A DNA stretch of 64,000 nt from Oscillospiraceae bacterium (GTDB lineage Bacteria > Bacillota > Clostridia > Oscillospirales > Ruminococcaceae), in NCBI GenBank assembly GCA_017432285.1, contig JAFRJM010000016.1, forward strand, positions 40,443 to 104,442. Direction: 5' to 3'. Shown piece by piece: positions 43,703 to 52,131 of the stretch; the stretch's first letter is position 1, and each line of letters opens with the position of its first letter. A model generated the notes under the pieces. It did not search any database, was not told the origin of the DNA, and was given only the letters and a program-made list of their open reading frames with translations. The position numbers and the translations under genes are program-made.

Positions 43703-45322
43703 TTAGCCCCAAAGCAGAGCCAGAGCAGGAACTACCTGTTTCTTTCTGGACACTACCCGCTTCAGGAAGACATGGTTGTTCTCAACCTTGAAATCAGAGA
43801 AAGCTTGACGGATTATCTCTTCATCCCCAAGGAACAGAAGCTCAGTTCCTTCCTTTAGAACATCCGTGATCATCAGGAGTACCATGTCATATTCTTTGTT
43901 TGTCTTCATGGCCTGCATTACTTCGAAGAACTCGTCTTTTCTGGCAAGAAGAGCAGCAGAATCCATTGTCGTTATCTGGCTGATGCCAATGCGGTGATCC
44001 GCGATATGGAATTCCTTGAAGTCTGTCTTGAGCAGGGCTTCAGCTGTTTTGCCGGTTCCCTGTCCGGCGGAGAACACTTCCATTCCAAGCTCATCCAGAT
44101 CCAGACCTGCAATACGCGCCAGTCTTTCTGCAATCCTTCTGTCCTGAGGAGTGGCAGTGGGGGATTTGAACATAACAGTATCGCTTATTATTGCAGCAGC
44201 CATAAGACCGGCAAGATTGGAGCCGGGCATCAGTCCGTGTTCCTGGAACATCGTTGCAACGATAGTAGTCGTAGATCCGACCGGCTCATTGCGCATAAAG
44301 CACGGATATCCGGTCTGTACGTCTCCCAGTCTGTGGTGATCAATGATGCCTATGAGTTCGGCCTGGTCAAGACCGGGAACAGTCTGGCTGAGTTCGTTGT
44401 GGTCTACCAGAACGACACGTTTTCTGTTCGGGCGGAGCAGGTGATAACGGCTCAGTGTTCCGACAACATGCTCGTTTTCATCCAGGACCGGATAGCTGCG
44501 GAATCGGCTCTGCAGAACAGATTCTCTGACATCATCAAGATAGTCATTGAGATGGAATGAAACCAGATTGTTCTTTTCAGCAAGTCTTCCTACCGGGATC
44601 GACTGATAGAGCATGCGCGCAGCGCGGTAGGCATCGCACGGCGTAGCGATGATACATGTCTTTGACGATATGCCCCTGTATTTTTCCGGAAGATCGCTCT
44701 GGCAAAGGATAAGACAGTTGACTTCAGCATCCAGTGCAGTTTTGACAACATCTTCCTGTTGGCCGCAGATTATGATCGATTCTTTTTTTGCTGTGCTCAG
44801 CACATTGGTTATAGAAGGAAGGGCAATAATGACTTCTCCCGAGATGTTCTCGAATACATTTTCATCATTATTGATTATCCTGCCCTCAAGAGCGGATAGG
44901 AGATTGAACACTGGGACATCATCTACATAAGGGGACATGATGGAGTCCATATCACCTTCAGCTATCGTACCAGCAGTGATCATTCCGTAAAGCGTTCCGT
45001 CCTCATTTGTGATAGGTGAAGCGTGGTTCCCCTGCTCACCTTTGAGAACTGTCCATGCATGGCTTACTGGAACGCGTTTGCCCAGAAGAGGCGGCTGATC
45101 ATACTCTATATCCTTGACCTGTGTGCGAACGTTTGAAATGCGAAGCGGCGGATCGAACCCGAACCGCTTAAGCAAAAATGCGCTTTCATCGTTCAGGTGT
45201 CCCAGTCTTACCGGGACATATCCGTTATTTCCTAGAGCATTGCAAAGGCTTGCATATGCCATTGCAGATACAATAGAGTCTGTGTCCGGATTGCGGTGTC
45301 CACATACAAATGTTGTAACCAT
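43703..45322 (-). CDS. ppaC: Manganese-dependent inorganic pyrophosphatase with CBS-DRTGG insert
   Basis: A family II pyrophosphatase of 539 residues hydrolysing PPi to phosphate. The DHH domain shows GHRNPDTDSIVSA (8-20), then DHNELSQ and IDHHRLGD. A regulatory insert at about 65-290 holds two CBS domains flanking a DRTGG domain, the form regulated by adenine nucleotides and diadenosine polyphosphates. The C-terminal DHHA2 domain ends the protein (about 410-535). It requires Mn2+ or Co2+, an interesting partner for the manganese riboswitch elsewhere in the window. Its start has GAGGTTTGT upstream. Confidence 0.93.
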   Translation of the reverse strand: MVTTFVCGHRNPDTDSIVSAMAYASLCNALGNNGYVPVRLGHLNDESAFLLKRFGFDPPLRISNVRTQVKDIEYDQPPLLGKRVPVSHAWTVLKGEQGNHASPITNEDGTLYGMITAGTIAEGDMDSIMSPYVDDVPVFNLLSALEGRIINNDENVFENISGEVIIALPSITNVLSTAKKESIIICGQQEDVVKTALDAEVNCLILCQSDLPEKYRGISSKTCIIATPCDAYRAARMLYQSIPVGRLAEKNNLVSFHLNDYLDDVRESVLQSRFRSYPVLDENEHVVGTLSRYHLLRPNRKRVVLVDHNELSQTVPGLDQAELIGIIDHHRLGDVQTGYPCFMRNEPVGSTTTIVATMFQEHGLMPGSNLAGLMAAAIISDTVMFKSPTATPQDRRIAERLARIAGLDLDELGMEVFSAGQGTGKTAEALLKTDFKEFHIADHRIGISQITTMDSAALLARKDEFFEVMQAMKTNKEYDMVLLMITDVLKEGTELLFLGDEEIIRQAFSDFKVENNHVFLKRVVSRKKQVVPALALLWG

Positions 45323-45354
45323 ACAAACCTCTCAAAATAAATAGTCTAAAATGA

Positions 45355-45390
45355 AAATAGTTCTCGGGTGTATCTCGAGGACTATTTGGT
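45355..45390 (-). terminator. Terminator of cysE
   Basis: AATAGT(T)CTCGGG pairs with CTCGAGGACTATT (with wobble pairs) and is followed on the minus strand by TTTTCATTTTAG, just past the cysE stop. Confidence 0.65.
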
Positions 45391-45392
45391 GA

Positions 45393-46241
45393 TCATACGT
45401 CTTGGGTTCTATTCTTTGCGTTCTTTCTCTCTTTGGCGACATCTGCGATCACAGTCTCTCCTGCGGGAACAGAATGGGTCAACCAGACGTTACCGCCGAT
45501 GACGCAGTTGTCTCCTATGTTGGTGTTGCCGCCGAGGATCGTGGCTCCGGCATATATGACGACGTTGTTGCCTATATTAGGATGACGTTTTATGCCTTTT
45601 ACTAGCGTGCCGTCTTCTCCGACTTCGAAGCTCTTTGCACCTAAAGTGACGTGCTGATACAGTTTGACATGCTCCCCGATGACAGTAGTTTCACCGATTA
45701 CCACACCCGTGCCGTGGTCTATGAAGAACTTTCTGCCTATTGTCGCTCCGGGATGTATGTCGATTCCGGTTTCCCTGTGAGCGTATTCGGTCATCATACG
45801 TCCGATGAGCGGTATTTGCAGCAGGTAAAACTCATGAGCGATTCTGTATATGGTGATCGCAGTGAATGCGGGATATGTCAGAGCGACCTCGTCGGTGCTT
45901 TTTGCAGCTGGGTCTCCTTCATAAGCTGCCTGAATATCAGAGAGAAGGACCTCTTTGATCTCCGGAAGACGGTCAAGGATCCGGTCACAGTAATACTTGG
46001 CTTCATCTTCGGTCTCAGTGACAAAAGATAATGCAGCCAGGAGATATCTTGATACAGCATCTACGCTCTCTTCACCGGATGAGACAAGGGGATCCAGACG
46101 GTAATACCTCGGGAATAAAGCAGAAAAGAGAGAGTGGATCAGATTGTCCACTTGTTCTCTGAGACCGGTATATTGTTTCTTGCCGTCCGCATCCAGAGCA
46201 TCGAGTTTTTTCTGCAATTCTAAATAATGTTTATCTAGCAT
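45393..46241 (-). CDS. cysE: Serine O-acetyltransferase
   Basis: Transfers acetyl from acetyl-CoA to serine, the first step of cysteine synthesis. The 282-residue protein has an alpha-helical N-terminal domain and a C-terminal left-handed beta-helix of hexapeptide repeats. GIDIHPGATIGRKFFIDHGTGVVIGET holds the catalytic Asp-His, followed by YQHVTLGAK, HPNIGNNVVIYAGATILG and GDNCVIGGNVWLTHSV. It is the EpsC-like form common in Bacillota and anaerobes. It is divergent from L-serine dehydratase, so two serine-consuming genes share one intergenic region. Confidence 0.93.
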   Translation of the reverse strand: MLDKHYLELQKKLDALDADGKKQYTGLREQVDNLIHSLFSALFPRYYRLDPLVSSGEESVDAVSRYLLAALSFVTETEDEAKYYCDRILDRLPEIKEVLLSDIQAAYEGDPAAKSTDEVALTYPAFTAITIYRIAHEFYLLQIPLIGRMMTEYAHRETGIDIHPGATIGRKFFIDHGTGVVIGETTVIGEHVKLYQHVTLGAKSFEVGEDGTLVKGIKRHPNIGNNVVIYAGATILGGNTNIGDNCVIGGNVWLTHSVPAGETVIADVAKERKNAKNRTQDV

Positions 46242-46380
46242 AAATGAAGGACCTCAAAATACATATGATATATCACGCACATTATAGCATGAATGGATTT
46301 CTTTAGCATATCGTTTGACAGGACTATGTAATTAAGATGTTGAGGTATTTTAGTGTATAATTGTATTGGAGGGAAGAAAG

Positions 46381-47580
46381 ATGAAGAGCATTCGTGACAT
46401 CTATAAGATCGGAAGAGGGCCTTCGAGCTCTCATACTATGGGGCCTGTCAAGGCTGCTGAGATCTTTAAATCCCAATATCCTGACTCGGACTCATACGAG
46501 ATTACTTTATTCGGAAGTCTGGCGAAGACAGGAAAAGGCCATGGAACAGACAGCGCAATAATCAAATGCTTCAGACCTAAAGAGTGCATAGTTCTGTTTG
46601 ATACTGAGACCAAGGAATTGGCTCATGAGAACACGTTAGAGCTGCGTGCGTTTATAAATGGCGCTCAGACCGGATTTATGCGCGTGATGTCTGTGGGCGG
46701 CGGAGATATCATCATCGAAGGGCAGCCTCAGCAGAGGAAGCTGGAGATTTATGAGGAGAACACGTTTGAGGAGATACGTACCGTATGTAAGGAGAAAGGG
46801 TGGACCCTCTCAGATTACATATATGCCCATGAGCCGGTCCTTAACGATCACCTTCGTGAAGTTTGGAAAGTGATGCAGGGAGCTGCAAACCGAGGGATAG
46901 GGAAGACCGGTATTCTTCCGGGGGGACTCAACGTGGAAAGAAGGGCAAACGCTCTTTTCACAGGCGTCTACGACAAAGAGGATGCTGCGACTCATGAGAA
47001 CCGGCTGGTATGCGCCTATGCATTCGCGGTCAGCGAAATGAACGCCTCCAACGGTATAATTGCAACAGCTCCGACATGCGGCTCATGCGGCGTAGTTCCT
47101 GCGGTACTCATCTATTCACAGCAAAAAGAAGGTTATTCGGACGATGATATCTGCAGAGCTCTGGCTGTCGGAGGGCTTATTGGCAACCTTGTTAAAAGAA
47201 ATGCATCCATAAGCGGCGCGGAGTGCGGTTGCCAGGCAGAGATCGGGACAGCATGCTCAATGGCAGCGGCAGCGTTGGGTGAGTTGTATGGGATGACGAT
47301 CGATCAGATAGAATATGCTGCAGAGGTAGCTCTGGAGCATCACCTTGGCCTGACATGTGACCCGATCGCGGGTCTTGTGCAGATTCCATGTATTGAGAGG
47401 AACGCAGTTGCTGCAATGAGGGCGATCAATGCTGTGTCTCTTGCCAGATTCCTGTCCGGAAGCAGAAAGATCAGCTTCGATCTCGTGGTCGCAACAATGT
47501 ATGAGACCGGAAAACATATTCACATAGGATATCGCGAGACATCCGAGGGAGGCCTTGCAAAACTGTATCCTTCCAAATAA
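46381..47580 (+). CDS. sdaA: L-serine dehydratase (iron-sulfur, single chain)
   Basis: L-serine ammonia-lyase with a [4Fe-4S] cluster, giving pyruvate and ammonia. The 399-residue single chain combines beta domain (SIRDIYKIGRGPSSSHTMGP at the start) and alpha domain (APTCGSCGVVPAVL, SISGAECGCQAEIG and HHLGLTCDPIAGLVQIPCIERN), which hold the cluster cysteines. ATG 46381 has GGAGGGAAG upstream; the TTG at 46366 overlaps that site. A TATAAT at 46356-46361 is the likely -10. Pyruvate formed here can enter PFOR. Confidence 0.92.
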   Translation: MKSIRDIYKIGRGPSSSHTMGPVKAAEIFKSQYPDSDSYEITLFGSLAKTGKGHGTDSAIIKCFRPKECIVLFDTETKELAHENTLELRAFINGAQTGFMRVMSVGGGDIIIEGQPQQRKLEIYEENTFEEIRTVCKEKGWTLSDYIYAHEPVLNDHLREVWKVMQGAANRGIGKTGILPGGLNVERRANALFTGVYDKEDAATHENRLVCAYAFAVSEMNASNGIIATAPTCGSCGVVPAVLIYSQQKEGYSDDDICRALAVGGLIGNLVKRNASISGAECGCQAEIGTACSMAAAALGELYGMTIDQIEYAAEVALEHHLGLTCDPIAGLVQIPCIERNAVAAMRAINAVSLARFLSGSRKISFDLVVATMYETGKHIHIGYRETSEGGLAKLYPSK

Positions 47581-47584
47581 AAAA

Positions 47585-47615
47585 GTCCGCCTGTGTTCCA
47601 GGCGGATAAGTTTTT
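47585..47615. terminator. Bidirectional terminator between sdaA and the HPr gene
   Basis: TCCGCCTG/CAGGCGGA is a perfect eight-pair stem with a five-base loop. The plus strand continues TAAGTTTTT and the minus strand CTTTTTATTT. Confidence 0.85.
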
Positions 47616-47625
47616 AAAGAGATAC

Positions 47626-47940
47626 TTATTCTTGATTTTCAGTTTCTGCTTCAGGAACGATCACTTCTTCGCCGAAACCGGATTCTATCAGAGCGACAAG
47701 GAAATCAACTGCTGCTTCTTCATCGGGTCCTTCAGCGGCTAATTCTATGTTGCATCCGGGTCCGATACCTAGTGACAGTATCGAGATGATGTTTTTGGCA
47801 TTGACCGGCTCTTTGTCCGGAAGATCATGATTAGCGATCACTATCTGTGAAGTGAATCTCTTTGCTTCCCGCACGAAAGAAGATGCAGGTTTTGCATGAA
47901 GACCTGAAGGATTTACAACGACTGTTTTTCTGCAATACAT
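47626..47940 (-). CDS. HPr-family phosphocarrier lacking the regulatory Ser46
   Basis: A 104-residue HPr-like protein, a phosphocarrier of the sugar phosphotransferase system or a regulator derived from it. The phospho-histidine is in NPSGLHAKPASSF (His about 13), as in HPr. The site equivalent to Ser46, the target of HPr kinase, is Asn (AKNIISILSLG instead of LKSIMGVMSLG). The C-terminus has an acidic extension (EEVIVPEAETENQE). ATG 47940 follows AGGAGA; the longer frame to 47988 passes through that site. No other PTS gene is in the window. A role in carbon control through CcpA is therefore doubtful. Confidence 0.85.
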   Translation of the reverse strand: MYCRKTVVVNPSGLHAKPASSFVREAKRFTSQIVIANHDLPDKEPVNAKNIISILSLGIGPGCNIELAAEGPDEEAAVDFLVALIESGFGEEVIVPEAETENQE

Positions 47941-48078
47941 ATCATGTTCTCCTGTGCGGTAAGATCTGCAACGGATATCTTCTAACATAATTATTATACA
48001 TTGTTTGAACTCGTATCGCTATAATATTACTGTGAAAAGTAATGACATGGATGTGCTTTAGGATAGGGAAAAAACAGG

Positions 48079-48348
48079 ATGGTGAACTACACATATCTTT
48101 TGCTGTGCTCAGACGGAACGTATTACTGCGGTTGGACTACCGATCCGGAACGCAGGGTCGCAGCACATAATGACGGAAAAGGAGCCAAATACACGAAAGC
48201 GAGGCGGCCGGTAAGACTCGTCTATCTTGAGGAGAGCGACAGCAAAAGCACAGCAATGCGAAGAGAGGCGGAAATCAAGAAATTAAGCCATTCAGAAAAG
48301 GAAAAACTGTCAGCAGACTATTTGAAAAAGAAACATGAACTTAACTAA
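48079..48348 (+). CDS. GIY-YIG nuclease superfamily protein (YhbQ/UPF0213 type)
   Basis: An 89-residue single-domain GIY-YIG protein. The core is YTYLLLCSDGTYYCGWTTD (residues 4-22), with YCG in place of YIG. It is followed by the catalytic Arg in DPERRVAAHN, KYTKARRPVRLVYLEE and the metal Glu in AMRREAEIKKL. Stand-alone proteins of this type are widespread, with suspected roles in DNA repair or turnover. It is a single gene that ends directly at a terminator. Confidence 0.9.
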   Translation: MVNYTYLLLCSDGTYYCGWTTDPERRVAAHNDGKGAKYTKARRPVRLVYLEESDSKSTAMRREAEIKKLSHSEKEKLSADYLKKKHELN

Positions 48349-48384
48349 GATGCTGCTCTGATTCAGGGCAGCATCGAATTGTTT
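48349..48384 (+). terminator. Terminator of the GIY-YIG gene
   Basis: A twelve-pair stem GATGCTGCTCTG/CAGGGCAGCATC (one wobble), loop ATT, followed by GAATTGTTTT. The stem starts at the base after the stop codon. Confidence 0.8.
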
Positions 48385-48456
48385 TAAATAACTTTTTGCT
48401 GTGTTAAAATACCCATAATATGACATATCTCTTTTTTTGAAAAATGGGAGGGAAAA

Positions 48457-48930
48457 ATGACTAAACTACTGAAACTTCTGTGTGAAGATGCTCGTTTATC
48501 ACTGGAACAGCTGGCGGACATGACCGGTATGACCACAGAGGAAGTTGCATCTGAGATGCAGCGCATGGAGGACGACGGGACTATACTTGGATACAGGGCT
48601 GTCGTGGACTGGGATAAAGCAGACAGCGATATGGTTGAAAGCTATATAGATCTTAAGATCGCTCCGAAGAGGAATTTCGGATATGACGAGTTCGCAGAGC
48701 TTGTGTCTCAGATGCCTGAAGTGAAGAGCTGTTGTCTGATGAGCGGAGGTAGTGATATCTCATTGGTCGTCCAGGGAAAGGATTTCAAAGAGATCGCTCT
48801 GTTTGTCGGACGCAGACTTGCACCTATGGAATCTGTAATTTCCACAGCTACAAGATTCGTCCTGAAAACATATAAGAAACAGGGAAGGATCATAGCCGGA
48901 GAGAACAGGGACGAAAGAGAGACTTTCTGA
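48457..48930 (+). CDS. Lrp/AsnC-family transcriptional regulator
   Basis: A 157-residue amino-acid-responsive regulator. An N-terminal helix-turn-helix (about 1-50: LLCEDARLSLEQLADMTGMTTEEVASEMQRMEDDG, then ILGYRAVVDW) is joined to an AsnC ligand-binding domain (about 65-145). GGGAGGG lies 7 bases before the ATG. Its stop overlaps the aminotransferase start by one base (TGATG), so it probably regulates that gene and itself. The ligand is probably an amino acid used by the aminotransferase. Confidence 0.92.
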   Translation: MTKLLKLLCEDARLSLEQLADMTGMTTEEVASEMQRMEDDGTILGYRAVVDWDKADSDMVESYIDLKIAPKRNFGYDEFAELVSQMPEVKSCCLMSGGSDISLVVQGKDFKEIALFVGRRLAPMESVISTATRFVLKTYKKQGRIIAGENRDERETF

Positions 48931-50114
48931 TGGATTATGATAAATTGATGTCAAGGGAGCTCATGAGCATCCCTCCTTCGGGAATAAGAAAGTTCTTCAG
49001 TATCGCTGAGGAGATGAAGGATGTTATTTCTCTCGGCGTGGGAGAACCGGATTTCACGACTCCGTGGATCGTCAGGCGTGCAGGAATAGAGAGTCTTGAA
49101 AGAGGGAAGACATGGTATTCATCCAACGCCGGCTTTCAGGAACTAAGAATAGCTATCAGCGAATATCTGAAACGCAAATTCGATTTGACATATGACTACA
49201 AAACAGAGATGTTCGTTTCCGTTGGAGGATCAGAAGCGATCGACATGGCTATGAGAGCCGTTCTGAATCCCGGAGATGAAGTGCTTTTGCCCACTCCATG
49301 TTTTGTGTGTTATGAGCCTATAGCCAGAATGTGCGGCGCAACGGTTACTCCGATCGTTTTAAGAGAAGAAGATGATTTCAGCCTGACAGCTCAGCAGTTA
49401 AAGGATGCTATCTCGGAAAAGACGAAACTTCTGGTGCTTCCGTTCCCTAACAATCCAACAGGTGCGATCCTTGAAAGAAAAGCTCTTGAGGAGATCGCGG
49501 AAGTGCTGCGAGGAACAGACATCCTGGTTTTGTCTGATGAGATCTACGCTGAACTGACATACGGCGGAGAGAAGCATGTAGCTCCTGCTTCATTAAGTGA
49601 GGATATGTGGAACCGCACGATTACGATCAACGGGTTTTCGAAAGCCTTCGCAATGACAGGATGGCGCTTGGGATATGCTTGTGGTCCGGCTCCTCTTATA
49701 ACCCAAATGGTGAAAATGCACCAGTATGCGATAATGTGCGCTCCGTCAACTGCTCAGTATGCCGGCATGGTCGCAGTCAGGGACTGTGATGATGTGGTGG
49801 AAGAGATGCGCGATGAATATGATGCCAGAAGAAGACTTCTGGTCAGAGAATTCAACCGTATGGGCCTTCACTGCTTCGAACCTAAGGGAGCATTCTATAC
49901 ATTCCCAAGTATTAAATCCACTGGCCTTACTTCTGATGAGTTTTGCGAGAAGCTTCTTTACGAGAAGAAGATCGCTGTGATCCCTGGGAGCGCTTTCGGA
50001 CCGGGAGGCGAGGGACATATCCGTGTCTCATATAGCTATTCGCTGAACCACCTCAGAAGAGCTCTCGCAGGTATTGAAGCGTTTCTTAATGAGCGCAGCA
50101 CAGGAGCTGATTGA
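48930..50114 (+). CDS. Class I/II PLP-dependent aminotransferase
   Basis: A 394-residue fold-type I aminotransferase, related to aspartate/aromatic aminotransferases. Visible motifs are GVGEPDFTTPWIV, SNAGFQELR, LLPTPCFVCYEP, FPNNPTGAI (binding Asn), LSDEIYAELTYGG (Asp and Tyr), the PLP lysine in NGFSKAFAMTGWRLGY, and the substrate-carboxylate Arg in HIRVSYSYS. It is translationally coupled at both ends, to an Lrp-type regulator upstream and ispE downstream. The exact amino acid cannot be read from the sequence. Confidence 0.9.
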   Translation: MDYDKLMSRELMSIPPSGIRKFFSIAEEMKDVISLGVGEPDFTTPWIVRRAGIESLERGKTWYSSNAGFQELRIAISEYLKRKFDLTYDYKTEMFVSVGGSEAIDMAMRAVLNPGDEVLLPTPCFVCYEPIARMCGATVTPIVLREEDDFSLTAQQLKDAISEKTKLLVLPFPNNPTGAILERKALEEIAEVLRGTDILVLSDEIYAELTYGGEKHVAPASLSEDMWNRTITINGFSKAFAMTGWRLGYACGPAPLITQMVKMHQYAIMCAPSTAQYAGMVAVRDCDDVVEEMRDEYDARRRLLVREFNRMGLHCFEPKGAFYTFPSIKSTGLTSDEFCEKLLYEKKIAVIPGSAFGPGGEGHIRVSYSYSLNHLRRALAGIEAFLNERSTGAD

Positions 50115-50986
50115 TGGAGTCTGTCTCTTATAGGGCATATGCAAAACTGAATCTGTCTCTGGATGTTACCGGAAAGAGAGAGGATGGTTATCACCTGATG
50201 GATATGGTAAATGTATCCGTCTCTCTCTGTGACAGCATGATATTTACAAGGACTCCCGGAAGACCTTTTTCAATCTCATCTACCGTGAGGTTCCTTCCGA
50301 CCGGAGAGAAGAATCTGGTTTGGAAAGCAGCCAATGCACTTTTTGCTTCATGCGGAAAAGAGCTTCCGGAGATGCATATACACATTATCAAGAGGATACC
50401 TACTCAGGCTGGACTTGGAGGCGGAAGTGCTGATGCAGCCTGTGCTCTTATAGCCTTGAATAAAGAATATGAACTTGGAATGTCTGTGGACGATCTCTGC
50501 TCTTTGGCAGAGAAGATCGGCGCAGATGTTCCTTTTTGCGTTCGCGGAGGGTATGCAAGAGTGACCGGCATAGGGGAAGAAATAACTGCTTTTGAATCCC
50601 CTTCGAAGTATCATCTTGTCCTCGTAATGCCTAAACAGGGCAAGTCTACAAAGGCTGTTTTTGAAGCCATAGACAATGCTCCTATGCTTAACCATCCGGA
50701 TAATGATGCTGTCGTTTCCTGGCTCAAAAAAGGAAAACCAGACCAAGCGATGAAAAATGCGGAAAATGTGTTTGAGACATCGATCCCTGATGAGGAAACG
50801 GTAAAGCTTACGGCTTTTCTAAAAGAGTCTGGGGCCTACTATTCAGCTTTGACCGGAACCGGCGCTTGTGTCTTCGGAATGTTTAGCAAATACAGCGCTG
50901 CGATAAAATGCCGCGACCTGCTGCGCGATCAGGGGTACGGCTGCTGGACTGCTCTTCCTGTATCTGCGGGTGTCGAACAAATATAA
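50114..50986 (+). CDS. ispE: 4-diphosphocytidyl-2-C-methyl-D-erythritol kinase
   Basis: A GHMP kinase of the non-mevalonate isoprenoid pathway, phosphorylating CDP-ME at O2. The length of 290 residues is typical. Motifs are YAKLNLSLDVTGKREDGYHLMDMV, the ATP loop IPTQAGLGGGSADAACAL, ADVPFCVRGGYARVTGIGE and SALTGTGACVFG. ATG 50114 shares a base with the aminotransferase stop (TGATG) and AGGAG lies before it; the in-frame TTG just ahead is not needed. It shows that this organism makes isoprenoids by the MEP route. Confidence 0.95.
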   Translation: MESVSYRAYAKLNLSLDVTGKREDGYHLMDMVNVSVSLCDSMIFTRTPGRPFSISSTVRFLPTGEKNLVWKAANALFASCGKELPEMHIHIIKRIPTQAGLGGGSADAACALIALNKEYELGMSVDDLCSLAEKIGADVPFCVRGGYARVTGIGEEITAFESPSKYHLVLVMPKQGKSTKAVFEAIDNAPMLNHPDNDAVVSWLKKGKPDQAMKNAENVFETSIPDEETVKLTAFLKESGAYYSALTGTGACVFGMFSKYSAAIKCRDLLRDQGYGCWTALPVSAGVEQI

Positions 50987-51008
50987 TACATAATTCTGGA
51001 GACAAATA

Positions 51009-52103
51009 ATGACTGTCCGCAAAAACATCTCTGAACTTAAAGAACAGATCGCCCTGCACGGCAGAACGGTTTGGGACTCAGAGAATGGTGCGCTCTTTTT
51101 TAACTGGACATGTTCCGGATTCACTGTATCTTTCACAGGCAAAAGACTGCGAGCAAAGCTGTTTGCTGCCGGTGACAGCATTGTTCCCAATGACCTTTCT
51201 GTTTTCCTCCCAACGTTCTTGCCATGCTGCGGAACGGTTATTTCCAATGGATTGTCAAACCGGATACAGTGCATTGAGGGAGAGCAGTGGATAACACTTT
51301 GGGATGGCGCAGCTGTAGAGAAAAAAGAGATCAAACTGATCAAGCTTTCAGAAAACAATATGGGAAAGCTGGCAGTGCTTGAGCTGGAGACTGACGGTGA
51401 ATTTGAAACAATCGCCAGGACGGATAAGCGTGTTATGGAGTTTGTTGGTGATTCGATAACATGTGGCTTCGGCAACGAAGCAGAAGGAATCTATTCTCCG
51501 TTTCGTACAAGTGAGGAAAATGGCTGGGATTCATACGGAGCTATCACAGCCAGAAGATTAGGTTTTGAACCAAGTTTCATCTGCTCATCAGGTATATGCG
51601 CTGTAGGATCAGATAAGTATACAGTAGGTTCGGAGCCGATGGATGTTATCTATCCTTTTGCGGACTATCTGTTTGCTAAGACAAACGGTATTGTTCCTGC
51701 GAAATGGGACTTCAGAAACAATACACCGGATATCATAGTTATCAACCTGGGGACCAATGATGCGGATCAATTGCGCAGGTGCTCATGGTTTGACACGGAG
51801 TCGCTGAGAAAGGAATTCGGGGAAAGATATCTAGGGTTTGTAAAGAATATCCGTGAAAGAAACGGAGAGGACACGTTAATGTTCTGTGTCCTTGGACCTA
51901 TGGATTATCTTTTGTTCCCTGAAATAGAAGAAGCGGTCAGGATCATGAACGAAAGCGGCGACAATAACGTTTTTTCTTTTCGTTTTTCAGAAATTGACCC
52001 GGAAACCGAAGGTTATGGTTGCGAAGCACATCCTTCTGTTGCTACGCACAGGAGAATGGCTTCTGAACTTTCTGAATATATAAGATTTGTTTTAAAGAAT
52101 TAG
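51009..52103 (+). CDS. SGNH/GDSL hydrolase of carbohydrate esterase family 2 type
   Basis: A 364-residue protein with an N-terminal beta-sandwich (about 20-135) and a C-terminal SGNH hydrolase domain. The nucleophile is Ser149 in EFVGDSITCGFG, the Asn block is VINLGTNDAD, and the last block is CEAHPSVATHRRM, with Glu where most CE2 enzymes have DxHP. This two-domain build is that of CE2 acetyl esterases, which remove acetyl groups from polysaccharides or glycosides. There is no signal peptide, so imported oligosaccharides are the likely substrates. It lies 28 bases before the GH2 gene and is probably in its operon. Confidence 0.85.
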   Translation: MTVRKNISELKEQIALHGRTVWDSENGALFFNWTCSGFTVSFTGKRLRAKLFAAGDSIVPNDLSVFLPTFLPCCGTVISNGLSNRIQCIEGEQWITLWDGAAVEKKEIKLIKLSENNMGKLAVLELETDGEFETIARTDKRVMEFVGDSITCGFGNEAEGIYSPFRTSEENGWDSYGAITARRLGFEPSFICSSGICAVGSDKYTVGSEPMDVIYPFADYLFAKTNGIVPAKWDFRNNTPDIIVINLGTNDADQLRRCSWFDTESLRKEFGERYLGFVKNIRERNGEDTLMFCVLGPMDYLLFPEIEEAVRIMNESGDNNVFSFRFSEIDPETEGYGCEAHPSVATHRRMASELSEYIRFVLKN

Positions 52104-52131
52104 AAATGACACAGGTAATGGAGGGATCATT

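Noticed and set aside
46242-46380. T-box or other leader for cysE or L-serine dehydratase
   Set aside because: The 139-base divergent region has a TATAAT and AT-rich sequence but no T-box consensus, no terminator-antiterminator pair and no known riboswitch motif.
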